Shown here: positions 1-7,658 of the stretch, in pieces
Layout of the letters: every line of letters starts with the position of its first letter
Position numbering within the stretch: position 1 is the first letter of the stretch
Assembly: GCA_015657535.1 (NCBI GenBank)
Contig: JADHZB010001872.1
Span: 6,210-16,622 of the forward strand
Source of the DNA: Nephromyces sp. MM_2019
Taxonomy: Eukaryota > Apicomplexa > Aconoidasida > Nephromycida
Reading direction: 5' to 3'
DNA: 10,413 nt
Notes under the pieces: model-generated
Database searches by the model: none
What the model was told of the DNA's origin: nothing
What the model saw: only the letters and a program-made list of their open reading frames with translations
Program-made: the position numbers and the translations under genes

Positions 1-457
1 TGCGTTTGAGGTTGGTGGGGTTCTATGGGGTTGGTCGGTATATGCGTGTGTGTGAGATGGAGGGGGTGCGGCGGGACAGGGAGGATGTGTGTGTGACTCG
101 GTGGGTGATGTGTGAGGTGGAGATACCGCCCTGGGGGATGGTGTGTGTGGGAGGTGGGTGCCCCGGGGGAAGCCCGTGTGTCTTAGGTGGGGGATGTTAG
201 GCGGGGTTTTCAGGAGAGTATGAGGTGAGGATGTGATGCCGGTGGGCATATGCGCTACGTGGAGATGAGTCGACCAGGTGTAGATATGGGTGTTAGGGGG
301 GAATAAGTTTCAGGAAGAGATACGAGATGGCTTTTTATGTGAGTCGTGTGTGTGTGAGGTGCAAAACAGCGTGTGTGGTGAAGGTGGTGCGCATGTCAAG
401 CGTGTGTGTGCTACACGCATATATCGTCTTCGTGATGTCTGGTGTACATGATCTTAC
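1..457. other. G/T-rich stretch with no supported gene
   Basis: The plus strand is rich in G and TG runs (many GTGTGTG tracts and runs of four or five G). Short open frames exist but they are Gly/Val/Cys/Arg-rich translations of the repeat sequence and show no family resemblance. It may be intron or spacer. Nothing else is seen. Confidence 0.5.
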
Positions 458-1251
458 TTAGGAAAGGATGGTCCGTGTGTTAACCTCTTCTTCCTTAAGT
501 GTGCCTGCCTGTAGGTGCTTTGTGTGTGTGTAAGTATAGGCTTGAGTGTGTATATGCTTGTGTCCGTGTGTAAGTTTGCGTCTGTATAAGCTTGTGTGTG
601 TCTATGCTGGTGTGTTTGTAGGTTGAAGTGCAGCAATATAACTACGTAGTTTTAAGAAAGCAAGTCTTCACCTTATCGCTGAGAAATGCCTTCAGCCTAG
701 CATCCTTCGCAGCTAGTGACCATGTATCGTATTCGCAGGACTCTAGGTAGATTTGCACACACACTACACTGCAAACCTTCTAAAGTCGCTTAAAAGGATG
801 CTAGATACACACACCCAAGCTGAAATCCAACAAAACACGCTAGGTAAACGCACACGCTAACACACAAGCTTGAAAGCAAGGATGCTAGGTACACCTACCC
901 ACTAAGGCAGAAGCTTAGGAGTAAGAATGCTAGATGCGCATACACACTAAGACACAAGCTACCATTAAAGGAAAAGCTCTAAGTAAACACACACACGAAC
1001 ACACAGGCATACGCAGCAGGAAGAACCCCACATCCAAAACCACACACGAAAGTAAGACCATTCTAGGGAAAATCTTCACACACATCGCTGATTCTTAGAG
1101 TTTTTACTAGTTCCAAACTAGACTGAAGACCATATAGTTTTCGAGCAGTTCCGACTTCAAAGCCTCTGAAGTTTTCGCACGCACACACCGCCCTCTATCG
1201 CACACTATATAAAGCGAGCAAGCAGCAGCCTTCCACAAACTGCCATCGCTT
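458..1251 (-). CDS. Candidate 3' exons of an unrecognised minus-strand gene
   Basis: Three non-repetitive islands join in phase on the minus strand. Exon 1 is 1251-1108 (start uncertain, could be 1165 after a CTTCAG acceptor) and ends at a GTAAAA donor with two bases of a codon. Exon 2 is 768-672, follows a TTTGCAG acceptor, supplies the missing base and ends in phase 0 at GTGAAG. Exon 3 is 508-458, follows CTACAG and ends in a TAA stop. The pieces read like soluble helical protein: exon 1 contains EALKSELLENYM, exon 2 contains WSLAAKDARLKAFLSDK, and exon 3 reads AGTLKEEEVNTRTILS before the stop. The introns are 339 bp and 163 bp and are repeat-filled. I do not recognise the family. Against it: the stretches are short, exon 1 has a second open frame, and the last intron is CA-rich rather than TG-rich on the sense strand. 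Upstream exons would lie beyond 1251, perhaps past the minisatellite. Confidence 0.3.
817..1000. repeat. Degenerate 45-49 bp tandem repeat
   Basis: The block beginning AAGCT recurs at 817, 866, 911 and 956, spacings of 49, 45 and 45 bp. Each block has an AAGCT start, and most have a GCTAG(A/G) core and a CA-rich tail. A related partial copy precedes 817. It lies between candidate exons 1 and 2 of the 458-1251 gene, so it would be an intronic minisatellite. Confidence 0.7.
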
Positions 1252-1354
1252 CTAGAAGCTTAAAGATGCTCTACTTTAAGAGAAGGTAGCCTGGTTCTAT
1301 GCTCGAAGCTTAGTGCGTAGGTGTGTGTGTGCGGCTTATCTATTCGATAGATGG

Positions 1355-1860
1355 TAGTGTGCGTGTGAGAGCTTTTTTGGCATGCTAAGTTCCTAGTGTG
1401 CGTGTGAGAGCTTTTGTGGTGTTTTAAGTTTGCTGTATGTGAGAGAGTTTTTGTGGTGCTTTTTGAGTTCCTAGCTTGTGTGTGTGAGAGCTTTGGTGGC
1501 GTGTTAAGTTCCTAGCTTGTGTGTGTGAGAGCTTTGGTGGAGTGCTAAGCTCCTAGCTTGTGTGTGTGAGAGCTTTGGTGGCGTGCTAAGTTCCTAGCTT
1601 GTGTGTGTGAGAGCTTTGGTGGCGTGCTAAGCTCCTAGCTTGTGTGTGTGAGAGCTTTGGTGGCGTGCTAAGCTCCTAGCTTGTGTGTGTGAGAGCTTTG
1701 GNGGAGTGCTAAGCTCCTAGCTTGTGTGNGTGAGAGCTTTGGTGGCGTGCTAAGCTCCTAGCATGTGTGTGTGAGAGCTTTGGCGGAGTGCTAAGCTCCT
1801 AGCNTGTGTGTGTGAGAGCTTTGGCGGAGTGCTAAGCTCCTAGCATGTGTGTGTGAGAGC
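1355..1860. repeat. 41-bp minisatellite, about 10 regular copies plus 3 degenerate
   Basis: The anchor GAGAGCTTT recurs exactly every 41 bp from 1486 to 1855 (1486, 1527, 1568, 1609, 1650, 1691, 1732, 1773, 1814, 1855). Three looser copies lie to the left, near 1367, 1406 and 1443. The unit also contains TGTGTGTGTGAGAG, a GTGCTAAG block and CTCCTAGC. Variants are ordered: AAGTTCCTAG and CTTGTG dominate on the left, AAGCTCCTAG and CATGTG appear on the right, and GGTGGCG gives way to GGCGGAG. The last copy is cut after GAGAGCTTTT. Three ambiguous bases (1702, 1729, 1804) fall inside it. The 41-bp period is not a multiple of three, so a coding role is unlikely. Confidence 0.95.
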
Positions 1861-2110
1861 TTTTATAACCTGCTCACTTCACCATTATGTGTGCGTGCAA
1901 GAACATACATGGTCTAAGTGTAACAAAGCAATTATAGATATGTGTGTGCGAGAAGATTTTGGCATCCAACCAGTAATAGCACTAGGTACTCAGAGGATCT
2001 GTGTGTGCGCTAAGAGAAATTATCTATAATCATCACAGCAGCACTAGAAACGCTCGCAATAATGCCTTAAACAAGGATGGTGTCTATGAACTACTTTGAT
2101 CTCTTACTGA
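1861..2110. other. Non-repetitive island, possible exon, unresolved
   Basis: This stretch is more complex than its flanks. On the minus strand an open run after a CATAG acceptor near 2090 reads TPSLFKALLRAFLVLL before a stop. On the plus strand a short frame reads DFGIQPVIALG. Neither can be joined to another exon with confidence. I see no recognisable domain. Confidence 0.2.
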
Positions 2111-2335
2111 GGCTACAGAATAAAAACACATATCACACACACGTCACACAAGCATCATGCAGAGATACACACAAGCGTCACACATCCCATACAGATACAC
2201 ACACACAAGAACGATACACAAACACACACAAGAACGAAACATACACACACACATGTACACACGCACATAACGCACAAACATAACGCACACACATAACATG
2301 CACTCATATACACACACCCACCTACCGCTACACTT
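2110..2335. repeat. CA-rich simple-sequence tract
   Basis: The plus strand is dominated by CACACA with interspersed short motifs that recur, such as CAAGAACGA (twice) and CATAACGCACA (twice). Open frames here are Thr/His repeats on one strand and Cys/Val repeats on the other, which are translations of the repeat and not genes. Confidence 0.8.
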
Positions 2336-2339
2336 TAAA

Positions 2340-2527
2340 AATTTCAATCAAAGACAGTCAAATTAGATTATTCCTCTGTATTTAGAACTATACATAACAA
2401 GCACATGAGTTAAAGCCTAAATGAATGGCATTAAATAACACACACTGCTGAGAACAGAGGAGGAGATATGCAAGCACCTTTCTGCATACTTCTATTATAA
2501 AATTTCAATAGGAAAAGCTTTTATTGG
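2340..2527. other. A/T-rich stretch with nothing recognised
   Basis: The sequence is A/T-richer than its neighbours. It has possible minus-strand acceptors (TTCATTTAG, GTTCTCAG) but no open frame long enough to support an exon. Confidence 0.4.
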
Positions 2528-2552
2528 CTAGTTTATCAATACACACACTGCA

Positions 2553-2716
2553 GGGTACGTACACTCCAAGTGCTTGAAGATACACTGGGCAAATAGGAGT
2601 GAAACTCTCCACATACATTTACTTACAGGAGTGAAACTTTTCGCACACATACCCCAGTGTACGTACACTACTGCTGCTTGAAGATACATGAGATTAACAG
2701 AACTAAAGCTTTTCAC
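2553..2716. repeat. Imperfect direct repeat of about 105 bp with GTACGTAC palindromes
   Basis: Two similar segments lie in tandem. The first has GGGTACGTACACTCC followed by GTGCTTGAAGATACA. The second has GTGTACGTACACTACTGC followed by GCTTGAAGATACATGAG. A GTGAAACT(C/T)T(C/T) motif also recurs at about 2600 and 2632. On the minus strand each copy reads TATCTTCAAGCA and then the palindrome, so the palindrome could be a splice donor for a duplicated small exon. That is inference only. Confidence 0.6.
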
Positions 2717-2727
2717 ACAAAATACAC

Positions 2728-2809
2728 TAGCTCATGAAAGTGCGTTACGCCACCCTCAATACACCATAAAATGAAAAGGGAAAAGTCAGTGAAATTTTCA
2801 TCAAAACGT
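2728..2809 (-). CDS. Candidate internal exon, unknown protein
   Basis: A minus-strand acceptor with a T-rich tract (CTTTTCTGTAG) is followed by one leftover base and 27 open codons, starting RFDENFTDFSLFILW and ending THFHEL. It then meets a GTGTATTTTG donor in phase 0. The codons are non-repetitive and contain aromatic and acidic residues unlike the surrounding simple sequence. It may belong to the gene whose last exons lie at 1251-458, since the strand is the same, but the minisatellite and an unresolved region intervene. No family is recognised. The frame stays open a few codons past the donor before a TGA. Confidence 0.25.
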
Positions 2810-2879
2810 CTACAGAAAAGGGGGAGCACACCATACTCTCCTGCGCACTGAAAGTAGATAGGCTGGCTACACGCCAGAG

Positions 2880-3123
2880 TTGTGTTCAGAGCATCTTCAC
2901 TCCGAAGATATCATCTTATTATCAATCTGCGCGTACTACTTCCTCATCACCTCTTCTTCACCATTTCGCTGTTTGTCTGCTTCTTCTTTATCACTCCTTC
3001 ATAATCTCCCCATCTTCCTCTACTTTATCACCATTCCTTCTCCAAACTTCTTCATTTCTTCATACTGCATCTTCAATCTTCACACACACCACTCCCACCC
3101 CACCCCCCCCCCACGAACACAGC
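2880..3123 (-). other. 3' flank of the methyltransferase gene
   Basis: On the minus strand this stretch directly follows the stop codon at 3126-3124. It is purine-rich, with many GAAGAAG and GATGAAG runs and a run of ten G close to the stop. The complementary plus-strand open frame (2880-3179) is a Ser/Leu/Phe-rich shadow of this. It probably holds the 3' UTR. No clear poly(A) signal was identified. Confidence 0.5.
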
Positions 3124-5206
3124 CTACAACTCCCCAGGCTCCTTCAGAGGTACGTATGCTACTCCAAACAGTTTGGTAGTCGTTACTACTCCCTCCTCAT
3201 CTCTAGAGATTTCGTAAAAATACTGAGAAGTCTTTCCAAATCGATTATTCCCTGACATACCCCCTTTCTCCATAGCATTCTCAGTCATCGGTATCACCAT
3301 CTTCCCTCCTCTTCCTAGCTGATCTACTAATACCTGAGGATACTTATCAGCAGCAGCTCCAACATGAATTGCATGGTATGGAGCAAACGCGCTAGGCCCT
3401 CCTTGATAGCCGTTAGAATGAAGGATCTTCATATTATCAAGTTTAAGTAGCTCTGGAGATTCTTTCGCTATGTTTCTGGGGGGTGTGGGGGGGGGTGTTG
3501 AGGGAGGGGTTATGAGGGGGGGTCTTGAGGGAGAGGTTAAGGGGGGGGACGGGTGATGAAAGGAGGGTGTATGTTTGGGGGAGGGGGAGGAGGGTGCATT
3601 TTTGAAGGTGGGGGTAGTGCGTATAGGGATGTAGTTGGGAGTTATATATGAATGTATGGACGTACAGATACCACAAGTATGATACATACACACACACATC
3701 ATATGTACCACATATATACACACACGGCATATTTACCACATACTCAACAAGCACTATAGACATCACCACAAGTGCCATATCTGCTGCACACACATTCAAT
3801 AGGCATCTCAAACTTTCCACCGGTTGAATTTATATACACCCCAGGATGATCTGCTTCGCACACACACAAGCTACTCAACACAAGAGAATCAACCTAATAG
3901 CCTCTCTATCTACGATTACCGCTTTGCCTGTTCGACCAGCTCAGGGATAACTTCAATGCCTACCAGAGCTCCACTTTTCTCTTCTTCAAGGCGCATTAGC
4001 TTCGCCATACACGCAGTCAAGTAACCTGAGCCTGAGCCTGGAACACACACACACACACACAAGCATGTAGTTACATGTGATAGAGCACCACTGTGCCCAT
4101 AAAAATCAGCAGAGGCTGTACATACACAAATCAGTGAATCTACACGCACAAATCAGCAAGTTCTGCACATACCAAATCACCATACCCGACACATCAGCAC
4201 ACAGTAGTTAAACACGCAGATCGTGTCTAACTGAAATAAAAGACTCACCAATGAGAATACACACACATAATCCTTCTCACCATCGCCATAGAGATTATAA
4301 CGTAGTAAGAATTACTCATAGTGCTAGCCCGAAAAAGGTGTGTGTTCACGCTTTGATATTCCTGTGTGCGCCAGAGGGCATGTATACACCGCAGTGTGTT
4401 TGTGTGTGTAAGTCTACAAAAGACAGGATATATGCCTTCTCTCGCATCTTATCACGGGAACTATTTGTATTACTGAAGAAGTGTGTGCGCATTGCTGTAG
4501 ATAGTCTGTGTGTGCTAGTGCATGCAATGCTCTATAAAGTATGTGTGCGTGTGTGCTAAGGCGGAAAGTGTGTGCACCCTACAGCTGAAAGCAAGTGTAC
4601 TTACAGCATTATCAACAGCATATGTGTGCAATGCTCTATAAAGCGTGTGTGTGTATATTATAGCACAAAACGTGTGCGCCATACAGCTGAAAACGAGTGT
4701 ACATACACCATCATTGCATGTCTGTGAATATCAACTTCTATACAAACTATATTACGTATGTGCTACAGCCTCCAGCTCTACATATAGAGAGAGAAGCTGC
4801 ACACACACACAGGCTTACCAACGTCTAACACTCTACTTCCAGGTTTGATATTATCTACCAGCCTCTCCAGAGCTATCGCATGCATGTGGGGGGCTGAAAT
4901 AGTAACATTAAAGCCAATGTGTACAGGGTGATCTTCATAGGCTTCTGCTGAATTCACATAGTGCTTCCTATCAACCTGCACACACAGAGGATGGCAAAGG
5001 AGGGGGTGAGTAAGGTGGATGTACATACTTGGAAGTGAGTGCATGAGTGGGTGAGTAAAGCATAGGTACGCACACACACACGCATATACTTGGATCCAAT
5101 TACATACCGCTAGCATAGCATCATAAACTCTCTGAGAGACTATAGCAGAGTTGCTTTTAAGGTGCTGCACAAGCCTTAAGTTTCCTGGAGAGTATGAACC
5201 TTTCAT
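3124..5206 (-). CDS. pcmt: Protein-L-isoaspartate O-methyltransferase (PCMT), four exons
   Basis: The enzyme moves a methyl group from S-adenosylmethionine to L-isoaspartyl residues, starting repair of damaged proteins in the cytosol. Exons on the minus strand are 5206-5108, 4975-4819, 4037-3920 and 3475-3124, giving 241 residues against about 227 in animals. All joins keep phase: GCG/GTATGT to GCAG/GTT, a Gly split after one base, and an Arg split after two bases at a GTAATC donor. Visible family features are VDRKHYV near residue 34, TISAPHMHA at 58-66, AdoMet motif [14 protein letters not shown] at 82-94, GIEVIPELV at 112-120 (Glu114 where animals usually have Asp), [11 protein letters not shown] at 157-167, GGKMVIPM at 181-188 and the C-terminal LFGVAYVPL at 227-235. 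The start at 5206 is chosen because it aligns with the family N terminus. The frame is open for 17 codons upstream and contains CTTTCAG and CTTCAG acceptors, so an extra 5' exon is possible. Introns are 132, 781 and 444 bp. Confidence 0.95.
3476..3620. repeat. G-run/C-run repeat at the 3' end of PCMT intron 3
   Basis: The plus strand has many runs of four to nine G separated by TTGAGGGAG- and GTTA-like spacers, repeated two to three times. On the sense (minus) strand this is a C-rich tract that runs right up to the CCCCCCAG acceptor of exon 4, so it takes the place of the usual T-rich tract. The plus strand could form G-quadruplexes. Confidence 0.8.
4524..4735. repeat. Imperfect 104-bp direct repeat inside PCMT intron 2
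   Basis: GCAATGCTCTATAAAG occurs at 4524 and again at 4628, 104 bp apart. Each copy is followed by a TG-rich stretch and then by CTACAGCTGAAAGCAAGTG or ATACAGCTGAAAACGAGTG. The two copies differ by scattered substitutions. It lies within the 781-bp intron (4038-4818) and has no coding role in the methyltransferase. Confidence 0.8.
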
Positions 5207-5376
5207 ATTAGCTAGAGATGGAGCCTGAAGAAACGTTAGGAGCAGTCTGAAAGGTCATAAGCACACCTCTTATAATGAGGGTATATATACACACACACAC
5301 ACAAACCCGGTGGGTTGTATCTAGTGCTCACAACCTTCAGCTATGTGTGTGTGTGAATTTAGGATTAAATCTGGAG

Positions 5377-6218
5377 CTACTTCCTCAACTTTATACTCTT
5401 AAACTTCTTTATCTTCACAGGGATTTCCTTCTTGTCTTCAAACATATTACTCTTCTTCATCTTCACACACACTCCTCCTTTATTGCCCGCTTGTTACTAA
5501 AGCATATTTCTCAGCGTCTTACTGAGACTGCTCGAAAAATACCTGTTACAATCATCACACACACACATAGCTAGACAAACGCTTAAAAGCAAACTCAGCA
5601 CATGCAAAGCCGTTCTATATCTTTGAAATTCCCTCCTTAACACAGCGCATCTATTATACGCTTCATAAGTGGCACTATCCATTCATTGAAGACAATGGAA
5701 GTTCACGCACAAACATATGCCCTCCCACACACACTTTTCGAGCGATTGCTGCAACCTATTAAGCAGCAAAATCCCTACTACAATCACAGATACCCCAAAA
5801 TTCGCATAAATTCCCCCCTTCATCAACTTATCACCAAATAAGCTAGGAAGAAGAGGGTAGCCTTAAATGAGGGCTGCATGTTAGAATCTCTGTCATTCCC
5901 TCATGTACATCGGTGCAGACTATGGTCACTAGAGCAGCGAAAAGAGACTATAAACACACGCACAATGTAATAGAAATGCACACACCACTACGTAGTAAAA
6001 GAGCAGCACACACACGCACTAGAGAAGAACCTACACACACACGCACCAGAGAGGAACCTACATGCACACACACCAGAGAAGAACATAAAAACACGCACAC
6101 ACTCAAGTGAAAGGCAATTTTCCCCCTCAGAATGGAAGAAGGGCTTTGCCTGTAAAACCAGAGTTTTGAGGGAGCTAAGAACTCCTAAGAGCCAGAGCTT
6201 AGCTGAATTTCCATACAC
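5377..6218 (-). CDS. Probable BAP31-like ER membrane protein, 3-4 exons
   Basis: BAP31/BAP29 proteins are ER membrane proteins that handle cargo export and quality control. The strongest pieces are exon 5842-5735, which follows a TTCTTCCTAG acceptor and carries a membrane helix (FGVSVIVVGILLL) then RLQQSLE, and exon 5674-5498, which carries REFQRYRTALHVLSLLL. The order, spacing and the R-x-QR-like motif before a Leu-rich helix match helices 2 and 3 of BAP31 as I know the family. The two exons join across a 60-bp intron in matching phase. An upstream exon (6218-6103, beginning MYGNSAKLW) also fits in phase across a 260-bp intron, but helix 1 is not convincing there. A last exon, about 5449-5377, would end in a Lys-rich tail, IKKFKSIKLRK, then TAG; its acceptor is weak. 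The usual long coiled coil is missing or very short. It lies 170 bp upstream of the PCMT start on the same strand. Confidence 0.45.
6007..6087. repeat. Three copies of a 27-bp tandem repeat
   Basis: AGAGA(A/G)GAAC(C/A) recurs at 6021, 6048 and 6075, exactly 27 bp apart, each preceded by CACACACGCAC-like sequence. The plus-strand frame stays open because 27 is a multiple of three, giving a Thr/His/Arg/Glu repeat, but it more likely sits in an intron of the minus-strand BAP31-like gene. Confidence 0.85.
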
Positions 6219-6229
6219 AAAGAAAAGGG

Positions 6230-6529
6230 CAGCAAAAATTTGAGTTGACGTTTTTGGGGGAAGCTTATATAATGAGGAGGAGGGAGAGCTTAAACGAATG
6301 TGTGTAGGTTCCGGTAATTCTCCATGTGGGTGTCTGGGGGGTGTGTGGGGGTGGAGGGGGATTGTGCTTTTTGGCGGGGTACAGTGAGTGAGGGGGGTTG
6401 GGAGGTATGGGGGGGCGTCGTGAGTGAGGTGGGATTGTGGGTTTTGGGGGGGTGTAGTGAGGAAGGGGGAATCGTGAGTGTGTTGGGGAGATAGAATATG
6501 AAGGGGTGGACTGAGGGGTGTATGGGTGA
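6230..6529. other. G-rich spacer
   Basis: From about 6250 the plus strand carries many runs of three to six G with GTGAGTGAGG spacers, for example near 6330, 6360, 6400 and 6450. It separates the minus-strand BAP31-like gene from plus-strand islands. A TATATAAT stretch at about 6266 is seen but I do not claim it as a promoter. No open frame is convincing. Confidence 0.5.
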
Positions 6530-6685
6530 TTGAGAATCGAAGCTAAAGGATGTGTGTGTAGGGTGAGACTAAGAAATGTGTGTGAGCAAGAGAAGAGGAA
6601 AATAAGTATATACGATTGGAAAATGTGGGATAAAGATGATTTCTATATGAAAGGCATTGTAGTGGGTGTATGTACACGCACAGGA
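6530..6685 (+). CDS. Exon-like open frame, unknown
   Basis: The frame is open for 52 codons between TGA (6527) and TAG (6686). Its second half is non-repetitive and contains KISIYDWKMWDKDDFYMKG, rich in Asp, Lys, Trp and Tyr and unlike the translated repeats around it. GT-containing donor candidates follow at about 6659-6667 (GTAGTG, GTGTATG) and AG acceptors precede it. No domain is recognised. A neighbouring island downstream at 6725-6790 has two open frames (one reads SLWFNDAFKAEELKTF) after a TACTAG acceptor, and could be the next exon. Neither join is phase-proven. Confidence 0.25.
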
Positions 6686-6690
6686 TAGAG

Positions 6691-7025
6691 GTATATGCAC
6701 ACTATAAGCTGCCTAGAATACTAGCTTTTCTTTATGGTTCAACGATGCTTTCAAGGCAGAAGAGTTGAAGACTTTTTGCAACTCTAGGGTTTGCATAGAG
6801 TAGACTATGTTTTACTTTAGAGCGGCACGTGAAAAGATAGTACACACACACAGTTAATCGCACACATAGGCACACATATACCTGCGTGCTCTATGCATTC
6901 ACTGTGAAGCACACGCATTGTGATGTGCACACTATGAAACGCACGCTATGCAACACACACTAAGCACGCACTATAAGATCTGTCATATCAAGCTGCACAC
7001 ACTAACTCCTTATCTGCCTTATCAG
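6691..7025. other. Mixed island and CA-rich spacer
   Basis: The stretch 6720-6830 is a low-repeat island described with the preceding open frame. From 6840 to 7010 the plus strand is CA-rich with repeated GCACAC(A/T) words such as GCACACTATGAAACGCACGC. No further gene is supported. Confidence 0.4.
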
Positions 7026-7085
7026 TAGGCGGAATATACTACAGAGCCTTTGTCATAGCCGGAGAATCACAATTTGCCCGCTGAG
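7026..7085 (+). CDS. Exon-like island with strong splice sites, unknown
   Basis: A pyrimidine-rich acceptor (CCTTATCTGCCTTATCAG) is followed by 60 bases and then a GAG/GTAAAC donor. Two frames are open. One reads RRNILQSLCHSRRITICP through to the donor. The other reads GGIYYRAFVIAGESQFAR and ends in TGA at 7082-7084, just before the donor, so it would be a terminal exon. I cannot choose between them and recognise no family. Confidence 0.3.
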
Positions 7086-7125
7086 GTAAACGACACACAC
7101 GAGATACAGCATACCCGATTCACCC

Positions 7126-7370
7126 ATGGCACACACAGCATACACCTACAAGCTAGCATTCCCCCCCACAACCCCCGCACGACGCCCACCTCATGTCACG
7201 CTGCTTCCCTCCTTTGAAGCTCTAAAACCACCACCCACCACCATCTCTCTACCGACTATCGGCTTAGTCAAGCCCCTCACATCATCTCACTCTGCGGTCC
7301 ATTACACGGTTCGACCTCAATTCCTCATAACTGAGGCTTACTATACACACACAAGAGAGATACACACATA
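7126..7370 (+). other. Pro/Thr-rich open frame, coding status uncertain
   Basis: The start ATG at 7126 sits in the favourable context CACCCATGG. About 80 codons before the repeat section are fairly complex and Pro-, Thr- and His-rich, starting MAHTAYTYKLAFPPTT. The frame then runs into a Thr/His/Pro simple repeat to 7545. It could be a real N-terminal exon or a chance frame in C-rich sequence. No motif is recognised. Confidence 0.2.
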
Positions 7371-7376
7371 CTCAAA

Positions 7377-7545
7377 CACACACCCATACACATCTACACA
7401 CCCCCACACACACCCATACACATCTGCACACCCCCACACACACCCAAACCCCCACACACACCCAAACCCCGACACACACCCAAACCCCCACCTCCACGCC
7501 CACACCCACACACACCCCACCACCCACCAACACACACACTTATAG
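7377..7545. repeat. CA/C-rich nested tandem repeat (30-bp and 18-bp units)
   Basis: Two copies of a 30-bp unit (CACCCATACACATCT then GCACACCCCCACACA-like sequence, at 7381 and 7411) are followed by about three copies of an 18-bp unit (CACCCAAACCCCCACACA, from 7441). Both unit lengths are multiples of three and of six, which keeps frames open on both strands and explains the overlapping open frames here. Confidence 0.85.
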
Positions 7546-7658
7546 ACAGCCCCTCCACATCGCACACGTAAACACACACACCCCAAAACAGCCGCGCGGA
7601 AACCCCAAACTTCTCAAACTTCCTCATCCTCCATTCCCTTCATTTCGTGTTTTTGCAG

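Noticed and set aside
6..200. 64-residue plus-strand open frame
   Set aside because: It translates G/T-rich simple sequence into Gly, Val and Cys runs and shows no motif.
1..640. Telomere-like or subtelomeric repeat on the basis of G/T richness
   Set aside because: No fixed short unit such as TTTAGGG or TTAGGG is repeated in tandem; the sequence is irregular TG and G runs.
1355..1860. CRISPR-like array from the 41-bp repeats
   Set aside because: There are no unique spacers between repeats; the units are head to tail, and the window is eukaryotic with spliced genes.
2880..3179. 99-residue plus-strand open frame, Ser/Leu/Phe-rich
   Set aside because: It is antisense to the PCMT 3' end and its purine-rich 3' flank, with pyrimidine-driven composition.
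3443..3820. 125-residue minus-strand open frame
   Set aside because: It runs through PCMT intron 3 and out of frame into exon 4. The true join uses another frame and matches the enzyme family.
4240..4560. Non-repetitive stretch and a GGTGAGTC donor-like site inside PCMT intron 2
   Set aside because: Exons 2 and 3 of PCMT join perfectly through the GSGSG motif without it, so no extra exon is needed there.
5275..5574. 99-residue plus-strand open frame with a CTTTATCTTCACAG acceptor-like site
   Set aside because: The opposite strand gives a better explanation as the Lys-rich end of the BAP31-like gene. The plus frame is Leu/His/Thr-rich and resembles no family.
5913..6110. 65-residue plus-strand open frame with a Thr-Arg-Glu-Glu-Pro repeat
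   Set aside because: It is produced by the 27-bp tandem repeat inside a proposed intron of the minus-strand gene.
7341..7627. Minus-strand Gly/Cys/Val-rich open frames
   Set aside because: They are shadows of the 18- and 30-bp repeats, whose lengths keep all frames open.
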